Shown here in pieces: positions 12,576 through 23,886 of a stretch of DNA of 64,000 nt. The number at the start of each line of letters is the position of its first letter. The first letter of the stretch is position 1. A program made the position numbers and the translations under genes. The notes under the pieces were generated by a model. That model was not told the origin of the DNA. It searched no databases and saw only the letters and a program-made list of their open reading frames with translations. The DNA comes from Polytrichum commune (lineage: Eukaryota; Streptophyta; Polytrichopsida; Polytrichales; Polytrichaceae): assembly GCA_950295325.1 (NCBI GenBank), contig OX485807.1, positions 31,281,666 to 31,345,665 of the forward strand. The letters run 5' to 3'.

Positions 12576-12801
12576 CTATATTGATTATCCCATTTGGTGC
12601 GTGTTTTTATTTGGAGTTACACAATGCTATAAATATATAATGAGAAATTTGTAATATTTTACCAAGCAGCATCATTTATGTTCTATGATGTTTGAACAAC
12701 CTATTAAACTTTCATCAATATAAATTGAATACCTAAATAAGACATTATTGCATTGTGTAACTCCAAATAGTAATGTGCACTAATTGGGACAATCAATGTA
12801 G
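12576..12801. mobile_element. Foldback MITE (TTGGAGTTAC family), copy A
   Basis: Long imperfect inverted ends of about 50 bp. The left arm has TATTTGGAGTTACACAATGC and the right arm is its reverse complement, GCATTGTGTAACTCCAAATA. Outer parts of the arms share a 'gattrtcccawttrgtgc' pattern. The interior contains 'ttctatgatgtt', seen in other copies. Non-coding. Confidence 0.75.
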
Positions 12802-13063
12802 TAAGCTTCTAATGATTGTTTCCTTTTTTTTCATTCGTTTAGTATTATAATGAACGGTCAAAGCTTGCCCAAGAATGATACCAAATTTGCAAGAGAATGA
12901 GAGATATCAAATGTAATTTGACCAAGTTTTGCAAGGCAAGATAGATTTGTAGATGTAATGTGGAATCGGGATTGGAGTATTATAGTCACAGGGATAGAAT
13001 ATTTTGGATGCAATGTAGACTTGCAAGTGGAGCTTGAATTGATAGAATTTGGAATGTGGAGAT

Positions 13064-13288
13064 TTACTCTGACGATCCCATGTAACACATGTTATTATTT
13101 AGAGTTACGCAATGCAATAATGTCTCATTCCATAGTTCAATTTTCACTAATGAAAGTTCAATAGGTCGTTCGGACATAATAGAACATTATTGACTTTGCT
13201 CGGTCAAAATATTGTATTTTCATTAGATAATTATAGCACTGCATAACTCAGGATAGTAACACTTACTAATTGGGATAATCAGTATAGT
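13064..13288. mobile_element. Foldback MITE (TTGGAGTTAC family), copy B
   Basis: Same architecture as copy A about 270 bp away: left arm 'ttatttagagttacgcaatg', right arm 'cactgcataactcaggatag' followed by 'actaattgggataatcag'. More diverged than copy A. Boundaries are approximate to within about 5 bp. Confidence 0.7.
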
Positions 13289-13408
13289 GACATAGACAAG
13301 AGAGATGAATTAGGACATACTTGAAAGTTGAATCGGGTTATAGATGCTCCACAAGATCAACTTTGATTTGGTGATGTGAAGCTTTGTTCTTGTATGCTTG
13401 CAATCTTA

Positions 13409-13835
13409 GGGCGTCCCCAGCAGCCTCGCCATGGGGCATGCCAACGCCAAAAATGGGGCATCCCGGGTTCTTAGGTGGCGGTACCGGCATAAATTGAGCC
13501 CCACCAATGTCCGGTCCGGCATAATTTAGAACCGGCCCGGGTATAGTAAAGGCCTTCCAACGCCATAAATGGTTCATATGGCGACCCTCCTCCGGCCCGC
13601 CAAGAGATTACTTTAATATCAGATACTCCGATATCCTACTTTATCCCATGTCATATAATAGGTGTCGTTGTCTTATTGATTGCTTCCTAATTATACCGGG
13701 GGTATGCCTAGGCTTTGGTGGGCTCTGACTCAAGATGAGCTGCCCCGCCCAAGATGGAGGGCTCCCCAAACACCCTAAACACCATATAATACATTATTTT
13801 TGGCGGGTTGCTTACTATCTCTCCTGGGCATGCCC
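13409..13835. mobile_element. PIF/Harbinger-like MITE, 427 bp
   Basis: Left end GGGCGTCCCCAGC; right end reversed GGGCATGCCCAGG. It is flanked on both sides by TTA (13406-13408 and 13836-13838). The interior is markedly more GC-rich than its neighbours, with several 'ccggc' and 'cgcca' motifs. The 3-bp TTA duplication supports the PIF/Harbinger class. No transposase. Confidence 0.8.
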
Positions 13836-13854
13836 TTAGTGGCAAGGTGGTTAT

Positions 13855-14175
13855 AAGGTAGACAACCCTTCTTTAGTTCATTTTCTTATTATGACACATG
13901 TATTTGAGTAGTATGTGATTTGGTGTGACTCCAAGAACATAAATCAATAAGACACATGTGTTTGAAAGATATTGGACTGTGTGTTCAAAATATGTTAACC
14001 ATTTTAGGTTCAATTGTCAACATAATTAGAGGGCATGGCGGAGGGCAAACATGACCTAGAAGACTATTTAAGAAGCACAAGAATCTTCACTTTCACAATG
14101 AATAAGATGTTTATAGGAGTTCCAAAACTAATGATGAAAGTGGCTATGGCCTCGATTTGGATCTTCTAACCATCT
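13855..14175 (+). repeat. Dispersed repeat, copy 2 (matches 7590-7995)
   Basis: Direct-orientation copy of the repeat at 7590-7995, sharing the block around 'gaaagatattggactg' and the final 'aaagtggctatggcctcgat'. It runs directly into a second dispersed repeat (14160-14435), so the two may be parts of one larger element. Confidence 0.65.
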
Positions 14176-14435
14176 TGTACTAAGGTAGAGATACCATAAT
14201 CGGTTAACCACCCTCTAGCCATGCACTTGACCGCCATCATAATGGTGAAGTGCCATTTCTTAAACAAATCATGGCTCGGCGGCAATTTCAATGCGTTCAC
14301 ACTTAGTGTAGCCAATGGGAGTCAAGTGTTAATGCACTCATGCGGTAACTGATGTAGGTGATGTTCTGTATGGAAATGCGGATTATTGTGTTCAGTGTAG
14401 GGAGAATCTAGTGATCGAGTAGGGGGTTGGACAAA
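14160..14435 (+). repeat. Dispersed repeat, inverted copy at 36903-37160
   Basis: The reverse complement of this segment aligns with 36903-37160. Shared landmarks include 'ccatcataatggtgaagtgc', 'ccaatgggagtcaagtgtta' and 'gtagggggttggacaa'. No coding potential is evident in either copy. Confidence 0.75.
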
Positions 14436-14630
14436 TTTTCAACTTTTGAAATTTGTGGAATTTTTTTGTACAAGGCAGAAAAATATGAAATAACTTGCAT
14501 TCTTCATGAATCCTTCTCGTCTATCTTGGAAAATTATCCTATCTTCAGTGCGAATCACCTTATTTTCACGGGTTATGGTATTTCTACCTTACTTGTGTGT
14601 TTCCATATCCTAGAGAAGTGGTCCAATCGG

Positions 14631-15223
14631 CAGGGGCGGAGCTAGGGGAGGGGGCTTAGCCCCCCCTAACATTAGTAGTAGAATTTGTGCCAAAACGACT
14701 ACATATTTTTCTTTTTTGTTTTGCGACTTCAATGTTAAATTTTTGGGACATGTAATATACCATTAGAAAGGTGATTTCAAGACCTTTCCAATGGTATATT
14801 ACAAGCCCCCAAATTCCTAAGATTTAAGTCGGTAAAACTAAAAAATAAATTGCAGTCGTTAAGCGACTACAGAGCATGCTAGTCAAAAGAACCGCAATGA
14901 GAAAACAACAATGGTTTTTTTTCGCTATGTTTTGTATGAGTGCATTGAAGGAAAGTCGGGCATTTTCTTACTATTGGCGATGTTTATTGATGATAATTGG
15001 ATGGTCAATCTTATGATCGCCTATACCGAAAAGACCATTGCCAAAGCTTTGGATATTAACGTCGTCATCAATTTCTTATGGGGATATCAACTCGATGAAC
15101 CCAAATCTCTTAATAAATAATCAAATTCAAACATTTATTGAAATTTGAAAATAAAATATACATTGGATATTTCCATACTATGAGGTCAGCCCCTCTTGGG
15201 TCAAAATCTTGGCTCCACCCCTG
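14631..15223. mobile_element. hAT-type element, 593 bp, non-autonomous
   Basis: Left end CAGGGGCGGAGCTAGGGG; right end reversed CAGGGGTGGAGCCAAG. The flanking octamers are CCAATCGG (14623-14630) and CCAATCAA (15224-15231), an 8-bp duplication with two changes. CAGGGGCGGAGC-type ends and 8-bp duplications are typical of plant hAT elements. It holds a small transposase remnant at 14911-15120. Confidence 0.8.
14911..15120 (+). pseudogene. hAT transposase C-terminal (dimerisation) remnant
   Basis: A 69-codon frame with 'NWMVNLMIAYTEKTIAKAL' followed by 'DINVVINFLWGY'. This resembles the end of hAT transposases of the zinc-finger-MYM-like type, where a block of the form 'D..L....I...FxxxKxRR' follows a '…Y.E' segment. 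The DDE catalytic regions are absent, so it is a fragment. The recognition is by pattern only. Confidence 0.5.
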
Positions 15224-16514
15224 CCAATCAAAAAAAGTAATCATTTAAGAACCATCTACTTTAATGAGTCATGACAATGCTTATGGGAGGATGCAAGGTA
15301 GCTCAATTTTGGCAGATGTTAATGTGAACATTGTTTAGTTTTGGGTCAAATCAACACAAGTTTTTCATCTTCAACAATCGTTCCAAGTTATATACGACCA
15401 TTCCTGGCCTCACTTGCAGTGTGATTTATAGTGCTAGAGTGGGGATGCTCTAAAAGAGCTCTCTGTTGGCCCTGGTTATGATGAAATGAAATGAAGTGTA
15501 ATTTATTTCAAAGATTAGGAAGCCAAAAGGCTAATGGGATTGAAAGTACATAAAGATGGTTTCAAATTGGCTAATTTCTCAAAATGATAGAGTGTAGTAG
15601 CCTTTGTGAGATATAGGCTAATCTTAACTTGTTGGTCCAATTGAAAAAAAAAAAAAAAACTTGACGGCTTAAGAAAGACTATGATAGGTTTGAGGTATGG
15701 CCGCTTTGTTGTCTTCTTCTCGGGTGGTTGGCCAAATGTTCATTTGTTCATTTCTTTTTGTTGCTCGGTAGTTTGAAATTATAGGTAAGAGGGCGAAAGG
15801 AGACAAAATTGGCAGGCCACCCTTTGAACAAGCTCTTCCTAATTAGGTGCTCTCACATTCTCCCCTCAAAGATTAACTTGTTTGCAAAAGTTTTCAGGGT
15901 GTTTTTATCTCTAAAATGTAAAATAAACCTCTTGCTTCCAATTAATGTTTACACATGCATGAGCTTGAGATTCCCAATGGCATAAGATTACCAATTGCCA
16001 CTTTCAGTGCATTGACTATCGATTTGTAAGCGAGATCAAGTTGTTTTATTTAGGTCATTATGTATTCGCAGGCGAGCACATAACCATGTGACAACCCAAT
16101 TGTACATCATAGGTCTTTGTGGTGTCTAAGTAAAATCATATACTAGGAATGCCAAAATGCAACGGGTTACTCAATGTGTTAAATTGATCTTCCTAGCTAA
16201 TTTGATTCCAAAATAATCTCAAAAACTCCAATTACAGTCTAGCGAGAATGAATTGGTATTAATCATTCCTTGACTTCTAGAGGGCTTGTCTTCGCTAAAG
16301 TCCTTTCATCCACAATGAATGAGGTTATTTGAACAACATGAATCCTAGACTAGAGATTCATGGTATCTAGATAAACTTGTTCATTGAGAAGCTCAAACTA
16401 CAACGAATTTATCCTATGACCTAAAAATGTACTCTTAACTTAATTGACTCCAAAACTAAACTTCATAGCAGTGCCCAAGAAGTTTTTGGGCATAGTCGGT
16501 CAAGATCATAGTGA
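15224..16514. other. Intergenic stretch, no gene seen
   Basis: AT-rich DNA with an A homopolymer near 15643-15659 and no recognisable gene. Confidence 0.45.
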
Positions 16515-16522
16515 TTCTAAAT

Positions 16523-17152
16523 CAGGGTTGTCTATTGTGTCGTGACGGAGGCTAATCTCGGCATAATGTCGTGCCGTCACGACACGTATCCGTCACGACA
16601 TTATGCCGGATGCTGTCTTATCCTGACGGACTTGAATTTTACCGAATTTTGTGTGTAATTACATTACCCCATTTCGGACACGTAGGATGTAAGATGTCCA
16701 CGTGTGATGACATGTCAACAAAGTAGAGGTAAAGTGGGGAAAAAATTACTAGCGCCCGTCCGCCCCCCCATCCGCCCCCGTTCCCGCCCCGTTCCATCCC
16801 CCGTCTGCTCCGTTCCCGACCCCGTCCGCCCTGTCCCCCCCCCCCATCCGCCCCACACCCTCCTTAGTCATATTTTACTACTTTGATTTTAACATAACGA
16901 TAAACAAAATGGCAAAATGGTTTACCTGGCGCTAGGCATATCCACGTCCACGTCAGCCTTTTCTGCCACATAGGACGCCACCTTGGCAAGAAGGTAAGTA
17001 TTTTACCCACCCTACTAGCTTCCCCCTAGGTTGACCCTACGTGGACCCTATTGTGTCGTGGCGGAGGGGTCCGTCACGACACGACACGTCATGACGGCAC
17101 GACACCGTCATGACGGCACGACACCGTCATGACGTCGGGATAGACAACCCTG
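16523..17152. mobile_element. hAT-type element with CAGGGTTGTCTAT ends, copy 1 (630 bp)
   Basis: Perfect terminal inverted repeat CAGGGTTGTCTAT / ATAGACAACCCTG, flanked by a perfect 8-bp duplication TTCTAAAT (16515-16522 and 17153-17160). Next to both ends lie clustered GTCGTGACG / CGTCATGACG palindromes. The centre is a C-rich array of 'ccgtccgcc'-like units (about 16745-16855). Non-coding; proline-rich frames across the C-rich core are composition artefacts. A second copy is at 34467-35203. The insertion site is itself a dispersed repeat whose empty form is present at 37165-37365. Confidence 0.9.
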
Positions 17153-17160
17153 TTCTAAAT

Positions 17161-17345
17161 CCAACCGGTTACATGTCCACATCTTCCGGTTTTGCTTTAT
17201 TCACTTGAGGTATATTCTTCCATAAATTCCTCTAAATTTATCGGTAATTCTCCTGCAGTCTCGAACTTCAACCGGTTATTTCTCAAACTCAACTGGTTCA
17301 TTTGTAACTAACCGCCGGTTCTCCCCGAGCCCTGCTTCATAGATC
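17161..17345 (-). repeat. Coding-like dispersed repeat, copy A
   Basis: One of three related segments (others 36050-36203 and 37165-37365). Read on the minus strand it resembles 'ENRRLVTNEPVEFEK', stop, 'PVEV', then a segment similar to 'FRGIYGRIYLK'. Stops interrupt the frame. The hAT element at 16523-17152 lies exactly at its edge. Confidence 0.6.
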
Positions 17346-20300
17346 CCAAATTAGTGTAGTGTGAAGTTAAGCGAAAATGAATCAGCCGTCAATCTACATG
17401 GGTTTTTCCCCTTTATAAATCCACTTCATCAATGAGAAGATGAAGTAACCAAGCTGTCTGTGTTGGGCAGAAAAACTGTAGGCTACCAAAAAAAAGTGTG
17501 TTGGCATTAAATGCGATTGCCATGAAAATAATAAAGTTCTACCAGCTTCTTGTAACTAATATACAGCACCTTCTTACCTTTTTAGCTCACAATTGAATTT
17601 AACACATCAATTGAAGCCTTCCGATTTCAAAGCAATTAAGTAGACTGTTTATTGTACCTCAAGAAATATCCTTTTGATACATCAGCTGTAAACCATTTTG
17701 TTCTTTAGTGAAAATCCACTACCTACTCGGAATTAGGTATACCTACATTGTGAGAAGGCCTGTTTATACGGCACGTCAAATGGGCTTGGGATTCATGGCG
17801 TCTTTGTAAACTCATCCATTGTGGATGAAGGGCCCCAGTTTTTTTTTTAAATAAAAAAGGTCCCCCGTTAGAGTAATCCAGGGTGTCTGACTTTATCTCC
17901 AAGGTTATGTTGTCTAAAAATATCTATTACAAGCTATATTGTAATTCATTGCATTTTCATTTTCACAATGGATGAGATTACGTAGACGCCACAAATTCCT
18001 AGCTTGTCAAAAAGGAGGATGGGGATTCGTAGTGTCTAATTACTTACTTGTTCATGAGGTAGTGCCAAATAGCCTTCATGAACGATGGATGAGTTTACAT
18101 GGTTGCCACAAACCCCAAGCCCGTCCAATGTTGGAGGCTCAAATGTTTGGGGTTCGTAATGTCTATGTGAACTCATCTAGATTTGTGGATGATGGGGTTA
18201 TGCTAAAATCAAGTTTCTACACGTTCAGGGGCAATTCATTTTGATTTTGTCTCGCTAGATTGTTTGATGTTTTTGATGTCATTGTCGGTGTCAAATGTTA
18301 TAAAATTAGTCAGTTACACACTATAGGCCATATAATTGATTCATTGTGTTGTCACCTTCCTCATGGATGATTTTAGACATCATGGATCTTGAGCCACAAT
18401 TTTATTTGTTGTACACCTATAATGGAGTATATTCCAATGTTGGAATACACCGCTGCAATTTGCTATGAATTTATTTATTACTTAACCCTCAAGCATCTAA
18501 GAGGCGTCGTGGACCATTAAAAACTTGGCTTATGCATGTGTGACGTGCATCACCCTACGTTTTAATACACCTAAATGTTGTTTTTGGGTGGACAGAAAAG
18601 GAATACACGTACGGAGTTATGGCTAAGAAGTAGAAAGAAGTATGATACAAAAAAGAATACTTTAACATACTATATATGAGAGAAAAAAACTTGTAACATC
18701 CCCTCCCCCTCCTCGACTTCCTTCAATGATCAACCCATACTCTAGGACCCCCCCCCCCGGGCACGCTCAAAATTAAACCCTAAACCCGAGGGTCTTGGGT
18801 GTTGAGTTGGTGACAAATGATAATGGTATATGACCCATCCATAGATTTGATGAAATATGAAGATATTGGATGATGATCTTCAATTCAATCCATGTCTAAC
18901 TTTTCATAATATCTTACATATGTATGCCTTTTTTGTAAATTCGTGTATATTAAGTTCCAAAGTTCCACATAATATGGTAAAATATATCTACATTGTCAAG
19001 GACACAAATACCCTAGCCCAATGAATATTACGTAAGCCATAGTCATAATTAATACCCCTTGTGTGCATCCGTGCACTACAAGTACAATAAATCAAGGTGC
19101 ACCCTTCTAGGAAGAGGTCCATTGAGTAACAAGGGTTTGGCATGCACAAATTTTGAAAATGAGATACATGTTTTTGTTCTTTTAGTTTTCTAAATAAGTA
19201 AATAAATTTATTACATATTATGCCAAAATAAGCTACGTGTTTTATGTTTATTTGGTTGGGTCGAGAACGCCCCTAATTAAATTAGCTCATTCATCAAATA
19301 CACATTAAAAGATTATACAAATTTACGTAGAAGTAACGTAGAAGATTAGCCCACAAGCAGATAAAGATGTGGGTTTGAATCTCGGGGGGGGGGGGGGGGC
19401 AGTGTGTTAAAAAGTTAAGGATATAGGTGCGAACAACCACCATTTTATAGGGGGGTATTACTTTCAATTCTCTTCTTTTTTTCACATGCTATCATTATGT
19501 AAATTTCTACTTTGGGTTAATAGAAAAATGGCTTGAATTACTTATAATTCCAAATTACCTATTATTCCATACCCTATAGTACTTTAAAGATGTCCAGTGC
19601 CATTTTTGATACCCTATATTACTCTTAAGTCCATTTATAATTTTTAGCCCCCATGTTTTTAAAATACCCTATCATTTGTTCGCACGTATATTGCTACTCC
19701 AACCAATGACTACCCCCCCCCCAAGGTTTGAATACACAATTTAGGTGCCCCTTAGAGCAACCACGTACTAAGTATGACATGTACTTGAGATTTTATTTTG
19801 TTCAAGTTGTAATATAATGTAATTACTACTTATAATTTGAGCTTGGCTATTGAGAAAACATCATTATTGAACATTACTTAGGATAACTTGGAAGAAATGG
19901 TGAGGATAGGTTGTAAAATGGATCCCTTGAGCCTCCGAGGGTTTGAACACTAACATAACTTCTAGAACCCTAAAGACATCCTCATTTTTTCTAGGATGTG
20001 GATCTCCTTGAATTCCTCAACTTAATATGAATCTTTGATAGTTTTGAAGAAACTCACCATACTATGGCAAGTCCTCTTCCTTAGGGCATGACTGCATGTT
20101 GTGCACCAAGCACTGCCATCAAAATATGTTAATTTGAGTAACTTTATTTCAAAGGAGAGCTCTTATACATTAGACTCCACAAATTCACTCTACATGAGCA
20201 CTTCAAGTTGTGGGTACCATGATCAATACTAATATCTAACAATACACAACATACTATAATTTAATTTAAATCTATAAACCTTTGAGTGTCGTCCCGTGTT

Positions 20301-20760
20301 ATTGTCACAATGGTTGGACCTAAAAAAAGTCTTGTGTGGCATTGCAACTCTTGTTTAAAAAAATAAAATAAAACCCTCCAATGTTATTGATTTTATACGT
20401 AGGCAACTCGTGACGTGTCACATAACATTGGATTTGGGAAGATACTACTACAACCAAAGATAGCGAGGCTGATTTTTGCCATGAGGTAGAATTAACATGA
20501 GATGAGGCATTATGTCTGATTGTACTATAGTTGTGTACATCCTCATGTAAATCTTTACACAAGTAGGTTCCAGATACTACTGGCGTGGAAGAGTTTGAAC
20601 GTCAGAGAATTACTTTATAACCACTTTCTAGTTCTTATCCTATTCAAAGCACCAAATGAAATTAGTACGTATTTTTATATTAACAGAATATTTTTGAAAA
20701 TTTAGATTGCAGACCCAGATTACTTGATCACAAAATTTCACATGTGTTGTGTTTGCTTGT
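17346..20760. other. Intergenic stretch, no gene seen
   Basis: No gene is supported. Included are a degenerate repeat (17785-18200, listed separately), a C run near 18749-18758 and a 16-base G run at 19384-19399. The frames at 17972-18244 and 20320-20705 have no recognisable domain. Confidence 0.45.
17785..18200. repeat. Degenerate short tandem duplication
   Basis: A unit containing 'atggatgagtttac', 'gccacaaa' and 'ttggggttcgtaatgtct' recurs about three times at roughly 180-bp spacing (near 17785, 17965 and 18085-18180). This explains the open frame at 17972-18244. Confidence 0.45.
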
Positions 20761-21066
20761 GATTAGTGTGACCCACATTCATACTGGAATAATGCACAAT
20801 TTTGCACTGATCACACTGTTATTGATAACCGGGGTAGCTGGCTTGGTGTCACTTTTAGGATTCGTGTAGTAATTGAAACTAATTGAGTCCTTAGAGATTG
20901 AGCATGATGCATACCTAGTGTGACCCCACATTCATAAGTTTAAAATCATTCAGTATTTTGCACACTCATTGTGGGCCACACCATGACCGATAGTTGGTGT
21001 AGCTGGTTTGATATCACCCTTGGAGATTTATGTAGTAATTGGCAGCAATGGAGTGTAGAGAGATTC
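20761..21066. repeat. Two-copy degenerate tandem repeat, ~152-bp period
   Basis: The segment beginning 'tagtgtgacccacattcata' recurs at about 20916 as 'tagtgtgaccccacattcat'. Both copies then carry 'ttttgcac', a 'gtagctggyttgrtrtcac' motif, and 'gtagtaattg' near the end. Confidence 0.6.
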
Positions 21067-21237
21067 AGCAAAGTTGGTGTTGAATTCAGGTCTCATTGAT
21101 TATTAATCAGAGTGCAAACTCCTTGAAACATCATATCCTATATATTAAGATCGCCATGGTCACCAAGTAGGATTCCGAGCTGGAGTCTGGAGGGGGTTTC
21201 ATGGAAGTACAGACTCGAGGCAAGTACATAGCTACTC

Positions 21238-21455
21238 TATATATGATATTTAGTGTCACTTACTATTTGGAGTACTTACACATTCCTTCATTATGTTTTT
21301 AAAAATCAGTGTATGTTTTCCCAAGTAAAGATTTTAATGTTTTTAATGTCCAAACAACCAATTCGACCTTTCTTAGTAAAAAATGAGATGTACAGTAAAC
21401 AATTATAGCGTTGCATAATTTCAAATAGTAAGTGACACTAAATATCATATTTAGT
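21238..21455. mobile_element. Foldback MITE (TTGGAGTTAC family), copy C
   Basis: Inverted arms: left 'gatatttagtgtcacttact' + 'atttgga', right 'aaatagtaagtgacactaaa' + 'tatc'. The right end adds a short palindrome (cactaaatatcatatttagtg-like). The interior keeps 'ccaaacaacca' and a 'gcgttgcataatt' motif shared with copies D and E. Confidence 0.75.
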
Positions 21456-22548
21456 GTGGTTAGGTACTAGAATTCAAGTAAAAAAATAAATTTAATGACA
21501 AGTACAATTTATCTTCGTTACCTTCTTTTAGTCATGGCATAATAATTTAGAGTAATCTTACCATGGTTAGAATGTAAATTGTTTTAGTTGGCTTGCTGTC
21601 CTTAAGGGTTGCTAAAAGCAACTCCTAGGGAGGGGGAGGGACAAGGGTACTTGGCTATACTACTCAAAGAGTCCAAAAGTTTTTTCACATTCTTATCATT
21701 TGTTCATCGAATATTGAGAGAAACAAGACCTTAAAAATTCGAGGGATAAAAGATTTTAAAGGATTGTCTCTCTCTCTCTCTCAACGATCAGTGAGAACTG
21801 AAAGTGTATCACGTACATATGGAGTTGTGTGAAATGAGCATGCGGCATTGGCCCATAACTTTGTGGAGAGTCATTTTATGGTGACCATAGGAGCCTTTGT
21901 CCTATAGTGTTCATGACTCTTGTGTTTCCTTGTGGTTAAATTCATTGAATTTCTCAGCCTTTGATGCAGCTAGAATAAGTAGGTAGTCTATCCCAGTCAT
22001 CAGTCTCTAATAAAAAGCTGCTTCATTTTCTTCTCCCAAATTTAGGATCTTCTATTCCCATCCAGAAACTGGAATTGCTTCAATCTTTCATAATACCGAA
22101 CCAAGGACATAATAAGATGCAGATCTGCCTCATTAAATGTGACCAAAAATAGGCCCTGACCCCTGGGAGCTGTGGCAACGACACCGCTACTGTGGCTTCA
22201 ATTTGGTGCACCCAACTCATTAGACTTACAGGTTAGATGATCATCACATCTCCAAACGGAAGACTCCACCTCCAAATACTCTCACTCACTCGCTTTCTCA
22301 ACAGTTGGCATGCTAGAAAACATCTGGGTCACTGATGATGCAGCACATTGCAAGGCTCCATCTCTCCTGCAAGTGGCCACTGGGCACCACCTTCAGTCTA
22401 CTGAGCTCTAACTTACTCCCTGACTGCCTAACCCGACCAGCCAGTTGCAGGTGGGGAAGAAATTAGGGGAAAATGGAAGCCTGGCAGGGAAGGGCAGAAA
22501 AGGAATGATGAAAGCTGGGAGGGACACAAGGAAGGATCCGTGGCAATA
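21456..22548. other. Distal upstream region of the ERF gene
   Basis: No gene is seen. Base composition becomes more even from about 22100 on. The region may hold promoter sequence for the gene starting at 23887, but I could not fix a TATA box or start site. Confidence 0.35.
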
Positions 22549-22549
22549 G

Positions 22550-22576
<27 letters not shown>
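22549..22576. repeat. (GA)n microsatellite upstream of the ERF gene
   Basis: About 13 GA units followed by a short G run, 1.3 kb before the ERF start codon. GA/CT tracts are common near plant promoters and 5' leaders, but no regulatory role is shown here. Confidence 0.8.
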
Positions 22577-22582
<6 letters not shown>

Positions 22583-23055
22583 GGGGAGAGGGAGATTAAA
22601 AGCCCAGGAGCGCATGCGTCACCACTTGGGGTTAAGCAGGGTGCAGCTCTTGTTGCTCCTGTGGCCTCTACAGTCTGTCTGTGCCCGGCCTCCCACGCGT
22701 GTGGCTGCTGTCCGAAGGATGTTACGTGCAATATCCCAGCTCCCTCAGCCTGCCTTTCTGCCTTCCTGCCTCCCTCAGCTCATGTGAAAGCAAACAGCCG
22801 CATCATCAAGTAGGTACTAACGACTCGTATCGTCCTTCAGGTTAGCTTAGCTCTTCGCTCAAGGAATCCCGTGCATGCGCAGTTTCTCTGATCGCCCAGC
22901 CCTACTGCGACTACTACTACTACTACTGCTACCGCGCCTGGCTGAATTAGCAGCTGCAGAACCTCAACTCGCATCGACCCCTGCTGCAAGTAGCAGCCAC
23001 TGGAACTTGTTAGCCGCGCCGCTGTGATGTAGCAGAGAGCTCAGACCGTCTATCG

Positions 23056-23800
23056 GGTGAATTGGTGCCAGCGGCTTGGTCATCGCCATCACTTGCGGTT
23101 TTGATGATCTTCTGATCAGCCTCCTGCTGAAGAAGTTGGGGTGGTGGCAAACTTTAGCTGGTGACAACTTTAGCTGCAAATTGCTCATGAGATTGCGACT
23201 ACTTGAAGTGGTTCCCGGTGTAGAGCGTGCTTTAACTTCGCATTAAATAGTTCTCCTGATGAGTAGGTGCTGGGTGCATGCCTGATCTTCGGCATCACCT
23301 GTGCTTCACCTATCAGCTCCTGCCGACGTTGGGTTGCTGGCAAACTTGGGAACTTTTAGCTGCAAATTGCCCATGAGGTTGCAGCTGCTAGTGGTTTTTT
23401 GCCAGTGTAAAGCGCCGGTGCAAACTTTTCATCAGATAGCTCTCCTGATGAATAGGTGCTGGGGCCGTGCCTGATCTTCTTTACCATTATCTGCAGTTTT
23501 GAGCTCTCAGAAATTACCAGTCTGCCGAACTTTGGGTGGTGGCAAAGTCGAGGACCTCACCTGGGAATTGATGCTCGTCATGAGATGAAGCAGCTTCAGA
23601 TGGAAACTCCATGCCTCCAGCGGTTGAACTGATGCTCTGGGTGTCTGATCGCTGCCGCGGGTAGTGCGAACCTGCTCCAGCCATCATAGGGCTGAAGTTC
23701 ATGAGAAGTTCGTTGTGACACTAACCTTACTTGCAGCTTCCCAATCAGTACGTCCCTGAAAGTTGGGGTGCACTGTAGCTGCGAATTGATCACGAGGATG
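23056..23800 (+). repeat. Degenerate tandem repeat array directly upstream of the ERF start
   Basis: About 3.5-4 copies of a ~190-215 bp unit. Anchor 1 'tagctgcaaattgc' occurs at 23171 and 23357, with diverged forms near 23561 and at 23776. Anchor 2, a 'gttggggtggtggcaaa' type motif, occurs near 23133, 23327, 23530 and 23761. Anchor 3 'tctcctgatgartaggtgct' is almost identical at about 23251 and 23441. The array ends less than 100 bp before the ATG at 23887, so it lies in the 5' leader or proximal promoter. Confidence 0.75.
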
Positions 23801-23886
23801 CTGCTTCAGCTCCAAAATTTCTCATCAAAACGTACTAATCACACCCCTTATTAAGACTTCGTGATTCAAAGGCTTTTGTTCTTCTG

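Noticed and set aside
16704-16886. Proline/arginine-rich open frame
   Set aside because: Same C-rich transposon core in the other copy; not conserved as protein between copies.
19330-19400. Segment 'gtgggtttgaatctcgg' resembling a tRNA B box
   Set aside because: No convincing A box at the right distance and no cloverleaf.
22408-22731. 107-codon minus-strand frame with a Ser/Leu repeat
   Set aside because: Created by the (GA)n microsatellite and CT-rich surroundings upstream of the ERF gene.
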